Shown here in pieces: positions 1 to 5,484 of a DNA stretch of 6,345 nt. Below the pieces are notes generated by a model. That model had not been told where the DNA came from, did not search any database, and saw only the letters and a list, made by a program, of their open reading frames with translations. How positions within the stretch are numbered: position 1 is the first letter of the stretch; each line of letters begins with the position of its first letter. The position numbers were made by a program, and so were the translations under genes. Source of the stretch: Bacteroidota bacterium (GTDB taxonomy: Bacteria; Bacteroidota; Bacteroidia; Flavobacteriales_D; Sanyastnellaceae); contig JAQCID010000068.1 in assembly GCA_027618855.1 (NCBI GenBank), forward strand, positions 1-6,345, read 5' to 3'.

Positions 1-1064
1 GAATCCGCTACGATAGATGAGGTAATATCCATCCCTTCTCCTCCTGCAATGGTGCTATATTCAAGGGCAGATCCGTCTGCAGAAAATACTGAAATACCGA
101 TGTCGAAAGGGCCGTTCCCCGCAGCGAAAGTGGTCGAAACCGCTCCGGCCGTAGTAGGGTAAACCCCCATGCCTCCATCCCACAGAGCTGCGCCAGTAAT
201 CGAGCGACCATCGTCATCGAACGCTGCTGTAAATCCCCAATTTGCCTGAGTTGCGCCGATAAATGTGCCAAATACGATATCTGGGTCGATGATTAATTTC
301 TTTGATTCGTCATAGTCCCCCAAATCGAAGTACACTTCTGTCGTCCCGTCTTGAAGACGTTCAGTCCTGTACGCACATTCGACTGTCACAATTTTTGAGC
401 CCACAAGCTGATATGCAAAAGGAACTCCTTCGACCACGTCACCGACCTCTCCCATTTTGTGGAGCAATGACCCGTCGGGCCTGATGCTGATTTCTGTCCC
501 CTCGTGAATAAGTCTTATCGCAGATGGATCTGCTCCTGGCTCGACGACCCAATCGTACTTGAGTTTCTGAGTGCCTCTCTTCCTCCCATCCATGATCAGG
601 TTTACCCCAGGCCAAACCCCATCGTACCTCACTTGTCCCACGGGAATTAAACCCGTGACCCATTTGGTTTGATCAGACCCCCGATAGTAATTCACTTTGT
701 GACCCAATTGATGTCTGCCGGACTTTCGTGCATTCGTGTTGCCATCTTTAAAACGGACTCTCCAGGCGTGAGAATCCAAAGATCCCGGAGCGCCATCTGA
801 GTCTCCGTCCACGTTTCTGTGACTCCACAAATCGTCATATCCTTTTCCCGCTAACCACGCCGTCCACCCCGAATCCTCCATCCAAAATACACCTCCATTT
901 AAATTTGCCCGATAGTGAATGAAATCATCCCATTGCCCTGAGTTTGGCACAAATGCCAAATCTGCAGAATGGGTTGTTTGAACTTCTTGCGCATACAAAC
1001 CAGTCCCTAGGCACAGGTATAGAAGCAGAAAAGCAAAATAAATATGTTTAATAACGCCTGTCAT
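1..1064 (-). CDS. DUF7948-like large secreted protein with SBBP-type repeats, probable T9SS cargo (3' partial)
   Basis: An uninterrupted frame of 354 codons runs from the ATG at 1064 to the left edge with no stop. Residues 1-25 form a signal peptide (hydrophobic core at about 8-23, probable cleavage after LYA). The domain that follows has the features of the family I know as DUF7948: FVPNSGQWDD (38-47), NLNGGVFW (54-61), KVNYYRG with KW at 134-135 (123-135), YDGVWPGVNL (147-156), LKYDWVVEPGADP (168-180), PFAYQ (215-219) and LIIDPDIVFGTFIG (257-270). From about residue 265, SBBP-type propeller repeats begin (YPTTAGAV, then FSADGSALEYSTIAGG). Such proteins are typically long, exported and end in a T9SS sorting domain, which here would lie outside the window. 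The start overlaps the gpsA stop as ATGA, implying translational coupling. The molecular function is unknown. Confidence 0.9.
   Translation of the reverse strand, partial: MTGVIKHIYFAFLLLYLCLGTGLYAQEVQTTHSADLAFVPNSGQWDDFIHYRANLNGGVFWMEDSGWTAWLAGKGYDDLWSHRNVDGDSDGAPGSLDSHAWRVRFKDGNTNARKSGRHQLGHKVNYYRGSDQTKWVTGLIPVGQVRYDGVWPGVNLIMDGRKRGTQKLKYDWVVEPGADPSAIRLIHEGTEISIRPDGSLLHKMGEVGDVVEGVPFAYQLVGSKIVTVECAYRTERLQDGTTEVYFDLGDYDESKKLIIDPDIVFGTFIGATQANWGFTAAFDDDGRSITGAALWDGGMGVYPTTAGAVSTTFAAGNGPFDIGISVFSADGSALEYSTIAGGEGMDITSSIVAD
1061..1064 (-). other. ATGA stop/start overlap, gpsA to DUF7948-like secreted protein
   Basis: The TGA of gpsA and the ATG of the secreted protein gene share four bases. The signal peptide begins immediately at this ATG, so the start is well supported, and the secreted protein is probably translated by reinitiation after gpsA. 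Confidence 0.85.
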
Positions 1065-2071
1065 TTAAGTATCTCGGATAACAATCTCATCTCTAATATA
1101 GGGGACATTCGTTCGTGAAGCACTCTGTAAACAGATTCAGCAATGGGCATGTCAACATTCAAGCGCTTATTCATTTCATAAATACCCTTTGATCCTGTCA
1201 TCCCTTCTGCGACCATATTCATTTCTATTACGGCAGCTTTTACTGTGTAGCCTTGCCCCACCATCATGCCAAGCGTTCGGTTGCGACTGTTTGCGCTATA
1301 CGCTGTAACCAACAGATCGCCTAGGTATGGGCTGCTCTTAATGTTTCTGTCGATATCATGCGCTGTGTCGATGAATCTTTTCATCTCTGTGGCTGCGTTT
1401 GAGATGAGTACTGAAATAAAATTATCTCCATAATCCAAACCTCGAGCAAGACCTGCTCCTATCGCATATACATTCTTAAGTACGGCTGCGAGTTCTGCTC
1501 CGAAAACATCATCCGACGTACTTACTTTGATATATCTCGTTCTTAAAAAGGGGGCAAATAATTCTGCATTATCTGTTTCAGGACAAGCGACTGTTAAGTA
1601 AGACAATCGCTCTCTGGCAACTTCTTCTGCGTGACAGGGGCCACAAATAATTCCTATTCTGTCATAAGGGATGTCAAATCTTTTGTGCAGATATCTCGCC
1701 GGAATAGAGTTGTACTTCGGAATCATCCCCTTAATCGCTGAAAAGAATAATTTATTATTCATCTCTACAGGCACTTCGTCACCGAACGCTTCGTTAAATG
1801 CTTCATCTATATACATAGAAGGAATGGCGACAATCACAACATCACTCGCGCTTATGACCTCCCTCATGTTGCTTGAAAGTTTCAGCTTATCTGTTGGAAA
1901 CTGAATGCTTTGGATGTACTTCGGGTTGCTCCCAAAATTTTCTATATGCTGAATGGTGTCTTCGTTCCTGATCCACCAATTCAGCTCTTCTACATTTTCA
2001 CACAGCATTTTTGCGAGAGCCGTGGCCCAACTTCCACTCCCTAAAAGTCCTATCTTCTTTAATTCTAACAT
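1061..2071 (-). CDS. gpsA: NAD(P)-dependent glycerol-3-phosphate dehydrogenase
   Basis: This cytoplasmic enzyme reduces dihydroxyacetone phosphate to sn-glycerol 3-phosphate, the backbone for phospholipid synthesis. Its 336 residues match the family length. The Rossmann motif GSGSWATALA is at residues 11-20, and K114 lies in SAIKG. GPCHAEEV is at 144-151, and the catalytic lysine K199 lies in AVLKNVYAIGAG. SRNRTLG is at 262-268, and an MVAEGM helix segment is at 286-291. The Cys in GPCHAEEV, where many homologues have Ser, is to my knowledge usual in Bacteroidota. All key residues are present, so it should be active. The ATG at 2071 places the Rossmann motif correctly; no Shine-Dalgarno is seen. 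The gene lies 27 bases after the OmpA-family lipoprotein gene, and its TGA overlaps the ATG of the downstream secreted protein. It has no obvious role in type IX secretion, so its place here is unexpected. Confidence 0.97.
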   Translation of the reverse strand: MLELKKIGLLGSGSWATALAKMLCENVEELNWWIRNEDTIQHIENFGSNPKYIQSIQFPTDKLKLSSNMREVISASDVVIVAIPSMYIDEAFNEAFGDEVPVEMNNKLFFSAIKGMIPKYNSIPARYLHKRFDIPYDRIGIICGPCHAEEVARERLSYLTVACPETDNAELFAPFLRTRYIKVSTSDDVFGAELAAVLKNVYAIGAGLARGLDYGDNFISVLISNAATEMKRFIDTAHDIDRNIKSSPYLGDLLVTAYSANSRNRTLGMMVGQGYTVKAAVIEMNMVAEGMTGSKGIYEMNKRLNVDMPIAESVYRVLHERMSPILEMRLLSEILK

Positions 2072-2098
2072 AGTGGCGAAGATAAAACGTTCGGGTTT
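2072..2098 (-). other. 27-base spacer before gpsA, the largest gap in the window
   Basis: This is the only non-coding stretch between genes here. It holds no convincing promoter, terminator or Shine-Dalgarno sequence. It carries TATCTTCG, one mismatch from the Bacteroidota -7 pattern TAnnTTTG, but no TTG at the expected -33 spacing. Readthrough transcription from the genes upstream is the simplest reading. Confidence 0.6.
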
Positions 2099-4534
2099 TT
2101 ACTCTGACAGATAGATAAGAAGTTGCTGACCCACCCTTAATTTCACATCGTTCATTCCGTTCCAGGCTTGTAAATCAAAAACCCTCACATCATATTTTAT
2201 GGCAATAGACCCTAGCATCTCGCCTTCGAGAACTTGATGAACCGTGACACTTTCCCCTGCTCTAAGGATTTTTGCCGTCGTCCGTCTGTTTTCCTGATGC
2301 TTTTCCTCACTACAGTCTACGCCACTCCCACATTCATTGAGCGGAAACTGTTCACTGGCTCCGAACGAAATTAACCGCCCGGCAGCTACGCCTTGAGAAA
2401 CGAGTTTTTCCTTCACCGCAGACGCTCTGTCCGCCGAAAGTTCATCGTTAAAACCAGACGTCGCGCGTGTGTCACAATGAGAAACAAGGAGAACGTTTAC
2501 TTCCATGTTAGAGAGCATATAGGTTGCAAATCGCGCAAGCTCAGTAAGGTCTGCTTCTCTCACTACAGATCTGTTGTAATCCCATTGGATTTTTAATTCG
2601 ACCATTTCTCCAGGTTCAATCGTCTCACCCACCGGCACATCAATACAGCTCATATATTCACATGAGCCATCTTCATCCGTGGCTTTCGGGTCGTAGTTAC
2701 AGGCATGAATTGAAGTACATCCCGAAATTTCATCTACATCACACACGCCGTCTCCGTCACCATCTTCAATACATGTTCCGTCGCAATCAAATTTCCCATC
2801 TGAATAAATACACGAGTCATCTTCGATCAGGGCATCGGGCTCATAATTGCATGCCGTCGTATCCTTGCATCCAATTTCAATGATCATTGGGATTCTAACG
2901 ACAATCGTAAACTCTTTGACGTCTTGATCTGAGGTAACTTCAAACAACTCTGGCGTATATCCCGCACTTCCGGGGCAATTAATCAGATAATTCGCCCCGC
3001 GTTCTACAACTGTGCTCCACGCCCCCATTTCGTTTGAAACAAACGATTGATCTTCTACATCGGTGTCGCCTAAATAAGAACGGATGGTGACGAGATCTGT
3101 GACGAGTCCTGGCCAAATGCTGCCATCAGAATCGTGGAGTGTCTGAACGTGAAGAATCACATCTGAGTCATAGCCATGGTAGTGATATAGGGCATCTACT
3201 CCCGTTCTGTCTGAACTGAAATATCCCCCATCCCCCGTTTCGTCTAACAGCACCCCAAAGTCGTCGCGGGGAGAGTTAATAGGGTACGGCAATCTGTCAT
3301 TTATCTCAGACCAGGCACCTGAAGCACTTTGCTTTGTTGCATAAACAATATCTAATCCACCTAACGACAAATGTCCATCGCTACTGAAGTAGAGTGTGTC
3401 TGCGTGCCTCAAAGACGGGAACGCTTCATCTTCACTTGTATTTACTTCGCTTCCACAATTTTTTGGGGTCCCCCATCCATCACCTTCTCTATCTACACGC
3501 CACAAGTCCATTCCTCCATAGCCGCCGGGTTTATCTGAAGTAAAATACAGAGAATTCCCACTTGGAGAATATGCTGGGTGTGCAAACATGTATCTCTCAT
3601 CGCAAAATCTCAGTCGGTTTCCTGTCTCCCAATTAAGCTGACCTAAAGAATCCGCGACCAATCTCGCGTCAAACAACTGAATCGATTTTAAATCTTCCGA
3701 ACCAGCCTCACGCACGAAGTTCTCTTTGAAGGATAGTTTCTCTTTGACATACGTCTTAGAAATCACACCTGTCGAATCTCCTTTTTGATAGGCGACAAAC
3801 CCATCGTGAAGGTCGGTGTTTAAGCTCTCCACCGGCTTTGCTTTTAAAAGGATGGGGGAATCTTGTCCTGCAATATCCACAATCACGGCCTCCCACAAAT
3901 CCATCAATCGATTTCCTGTGTAATTGTCGTATTGCGTTTCCGCGCCCCTCCGTTGAGAAAACTTTCGGGGTCGCTCAGCTGTAAAGTACAATTTGTCTCC
4001 TATAACAAAGGGTGAGGCCGCACTGGCTATTTGTAGCCCATTCTCCTCTATGCTTTGAATTTCTACTGTCCTAAGTCTATAATTTACGCTGTCCTTTTGA
4101 CGTTCGTTTAAATGGCCGATTGAGGCAAGTCTCTTTTTTGACGTTTCTGCATCATTGCTCCCGGTCACGGCTGAAGATTCGTAAAGGCTTCTGGCCTCAT
4201 CATATCGACCCAATGCAAGCAACGTCTCAGCCATGTCAAAATGCATCTCATCTGTAAGTCCCCCGAATGCGATGATGGAGTCCATACACACAAGCGCGCG
4301 TTCGTGCGCATTAAGTTTCTGATATATTTCAGCGAGCGACTGATACGATTCTTGACGTTTTTTGCCTTGAAGGGCGCGTTCAAATTGCGCTGCTGCTTCA
4401 GTATATTCCCCTCGGTTTGCAAGCGCTTCGCCCTCGAGGTAATAATACGTTGAACACCCTGTAAGGGATGTGATTCCGAGGATCAAGGCCAAACCGATCA
4501 GCCAAACCCCGTTCTGTGTCATAAAATATCTCAT
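2099..4534 (-). CDS. PorE-like OmpA family lipoprotein: TPR, PD40 propeller, Cys-rich insert, OmpA, LysM
   Basis: This 811-residue protein starts with a lipoprotein signal peptide whose lipobox LTGC puts the lipidated cysteine at C27. No acidic surface-export signal follows it (STYYYLEGE), so a periplasm-facing position is likely. Domains in order: TPR-like helices at about 28-120; a PD40/WD40-like propeller at about 165-455, with clear blades at HPAYSPSGNSLYFTSD (319-334) and TLYFSSDGHLSLGGLD (380-395) and the family motif NSPRDDFG (420-427); a carboxypeptidase-regulatory-like beta domain at about 458-553; a Cys-rich insert at 555-630; an OmpA C-terminal domain at about 650-762; and a LysM domain at 766-808. 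In the OmpA domain D688 and R703 match the Asp and Arg that bind diaminopimelate in family members, and ENRRT follows. Apart from the insert and LysM, the layout is that of PorE, which links T9SS to peptidoglycan. Start M1 makes a TAATG junction with the PorP/SprF gene; M5 is an alternative. Confidence 0.9.
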   Translation of the reverse strand: MRYFMTQNGVWLIGLALILGITSLTGCSTYYYLEGEALANRGEYTEAAAQFERALQGKKRQESYQSLAEIYQKLNAHERALVCMDSIIAFGGLTDEMHFDMAETLLALGRYDEARSLYESSAVTGSNDAETSKKRLASIGHLNERQKDSVNYRLRTVEIQSIEENGLQIASAASPFVIGDKLYFTAERPRKFSQRRGAETQYDNYTGNRLMDLWEAVIVDIAGQDSPILLKAKPVESLNTDLHDGFVAYQKGDSTGVISKTYVKEKLSFKENFVREAGSEDLKSIQLFDARLVADSLGQLNWETGNRLRFCDERYMFAHPAYSPSGNSLYFTSDKPGGYGGMDLWRVDREGDGWGTPKNCGSEVNTSEDEAFPSLRHADTLYFSSDGHLSLGGLDIVYATKQSASGAWSEINDRLPYPINSPRDDFGVLLDETGDGGYFSSDRTGVDALYHYHGYDSDVILHVQTLHDSDGSIWPGLVTDLVTIRSYLGDTDVEDQSFVSNEMGAWSTVVERGANYLINCPGSAGYTPELFEVTSDQDVKEFTIVVRIPMIIEIGCKDTTACNYEPDALIEDDSCIYSDGKFDCDGTCIEDGDGDGVCDVDEISGCTSIHACNYDPKATDEDGSCEYMSCIDVPVGETIEPGEMVELKIQWDYNRSVVREADLTELARFATYMLSNMEVNVLLVSHCDTRATSGFNDELSADRASAVKEKLVSQGVAAGRLISFGASEQFPLNECGSGVDCSEEKHQENRRTTAKILRAGESVTVHQVLEGEMLGSIAIKYDVRVFDLQAWNGMNDVKLRVGQQLLIYLSE
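2111..2239 (-). other. LysM domain-coding end of the OmpA-family lipoprotein
   Basis: Residues 766-808 match a single LysM domain in length (about 43 residues) and pattern: HQVLEGEMLGSIAIKY, then V-x-x-F-D-LQAWNGM, then LRVGQQLLIY. LysM binds the glycan (GlcNAc) part of peptidoglycan or chitin-like polymers. Here it directly follows an OmpA domain that binds the peptide part, and only three residues follow it before the stop. Confidence 0.85.
2654..2872 (-). repeat. Cys-rich ACNY module repeated twice around a Ca-binding-type linker
   Basis: Within the OmpA-family lipoprotein, residues 555-577 and 605-627 are two copies of the same 23-residue unit. It opens with GC, has ACNY(E/D)P at positions 7-12 and ends in SC followed by a residue and Y. 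Between them (578-604) lies an Asp/Gly/Cys linker with DCDGTC and DGDGDGVCDVDE, resembling thrombospondin type 3 calcium-binding repeats. The conserved cysteines suggest disulfides formed outside the cytoplasm. This composite is familiar from secreted proteins of marine Bacteroidota; calcium binding is inferred from the Asp pattern only. Confidence 0.8.
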
Positions 4535-4536
4535 TA
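4532..4536 (-). other. TAATG stop/start overlap, PorP/SprF to OmpA-family lipoprotein
   Basis: The TAA stop of the PorP/SprF gene and the ATG of the lipoprotein gene share one base. This supports M1 as the lipoprotein start over the in-frame ATG four codons later, and suggests coupled translation. Confidence 0.8.
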
Positions 4537-5484
4537 GAAATAGCGTGGGTTTTGAATGAGTGGTGTCTGGCCACCTAAATTAAATCCGAGTTGAATTTCA
4601 TGTGTGGATCCGAGTGCATCCTGAAGTCCAGATCCCATAAAGTCGTAGGCATACCCCAACCGAAGGTTGTAAGGGAGTGCAACTTCGATCGATGCGACAA
4701 TCACAGATTGCGTTCTGTAACCTGCCCCCAACCAAACTTGGGTACCGCCCGGGCCGTCTTCCATAAGGAGTGCGTGGAGATTAATATCTACCGTTAATGG
4801 AGCACCCTCTGTGTACCTCATCATCATGCTGGGTTTAAGCTCTATGCCTAATGGTGTTTCTACCACACCGCCCCCATAGGCATACATGTGCCTTTTGTAA
4901 AACCGTACATCTGGATCCGAGCGCAGCACATCGTCAGAAGCATAGAAGTTGGGGATAGACAAGCCTCCGAACCACCTGCCGGAAGTTGCTGAGAAAAATG
5001 CGCCAAATCCCAGCGTTAAAAACCCTTCTCTGACATTCCCTCCTGCATAAACTGGGTCTGCATCATCCCAAACCACCAAATCATCCAGCGATGCGGTATA
5101 CCCAACATATCCACCCCTCAATCCGAAGGATATTTTCCCCAACCTCGTTCTTAAGTGATACGACAAATCTGCCGACAGCGTCCGCTCCTTCGTGATGCCT
5201 ATTCGATCGGTGGTCACTATTAATCCAAGCCCGATAGGTGCCTTTTCTAACAAGCCATCAACACAAAGAACTTGCGTTGTCGGAGCCCCCTCTACGGACC
5301 ACTGATTGCGAGACATTGCCGTCGTTTGCACGTAGCTGTGCGCCCCCGCATATGCCGGATTCAACATCAGGGCATTGAAATTATATTGACTTGCGAGATA
5401 GTCTTGCTGGGCCGTGAGTGGTGTCTGTTGTAACAAGACCAAACCCATCCCCAGAACGAGTAGTTTTTTTATTTCTTTTCTCAT
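4534..5484 (-). CDS. PorP/SprF family type IX secretion system outer-membrane protein
   Basis: This 316-residue protein is an expected length for the PorP/SprF family. Residues 1-25 form a signal peptide with a basic start (RKEIKK), a hydrophobic core and probable cleavage after LTA. The mature N-terminus carries the family hallmark QYNFNALMLNPAYAG at residues 33-47. The C-terminus has the expected LGYAYDF and then THEIQLGFNLG strands and ends in NPRYF. The body alternates in the manner of an outer-membrane beta-barrel. Family knowledge: PorP is a T9SS outer-membrane component, and SprF-type paralogues are needed for secretion of particular type B cargo. The gene starts inside the stop of the upstream type B cargo gene (ATGA at 5484-5481), so it is probably that cargo's dedicated partner. 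It ends in a TAATG shared with the next gene. Which paralogue it is (core PorP or cargo-specific SprF) cannot be told from the window, so no symbol is given. Confidence 0.93.
   Translation of the reverse strand: MRKEIKKLLVLGMGLVLLQQTPLTAQQDYLASQYNFNALMLNPAYAGAHSYVQTTAMSRNQWSVEGAPTTQVLCVDGLLEKAPIGLGLIVTTDRIGITKERTLSADLSYHLRTRLGKISFGLRGGYVGYTASLDDLVVWDDADPVYAGGNVREGFLTLGFGAFFSATSGRWFGGLSIPNFYASDDVLRSDPDVRFYKRHMYAYGGGVVETPLGIELKPSMMMRYTEGAPLTVDINLHALLMEDGPGGTQVWLGAGYRTQSVIVASIEVALPYNLRLGYAYDFMGSGLQDALGSTHEIQLGFNLGGQTPLIQNPRYF
5481..5484 (-). other. ATGA stop/start overlap, type B cargo to PorP/SprF
   Basis: The TGA of the secreted protein gene and the ATG of the PorP/SprF gene share four bases. 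This is the classic arrangement for translational coupling by reinitiation, which would keep the cargo and its outer-membrane partner co-produced. No Shine-Dalgarno sequence is visible just upstream. Confidence 0.85.

Noticed and set aside
8..271. Minus-strand 87-codon open frame
   Set aside because: It is out of phase with the DUF7948-like gene, which spans the whole interval with clear homology features. The short frame shows no recognisable protein character.
439..663. Minus-strand 74-codon open frame rich in Arg
   Set aside because: It lies within the DUF7948-like coding region in another phase and looks like a by-product of that codon use.
1625..1640. Cys in the GPCHAEEV motif of GpsA as an unusual active-site change
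   Set aside because: Cys at this position is, as far as I recall, the normal form in Bacteroidota GpsA, and all other key residues are intact.
2072..2098. Possible promoter TATCTTCG and a CGAA/TTCG hairpin before gpsA
   Set aside because: The -7 pattern has one mismatch and no TTG at the -33 spacing. The hairpin stem is only four pairs with a nine-base loop and no T-run, so neither promoter nor terminator is supported.
2723..2803. Dockerin domain suggested by DGDGDGVCDVDE
   Set aside because: A dockerin has two calcium loops with characteristic helices. Here there is one Asp-rich linker with cysteines between two ACNY units, which fits a thrombospondin type 3-like spacer better.
2393..2883. 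Plus-strand open frames opposite the OmpA and Cys-rich region
   Set aside because: They are antisense to a well-supported gene, very rich in Arg/His/Ser, without a domain or start context.
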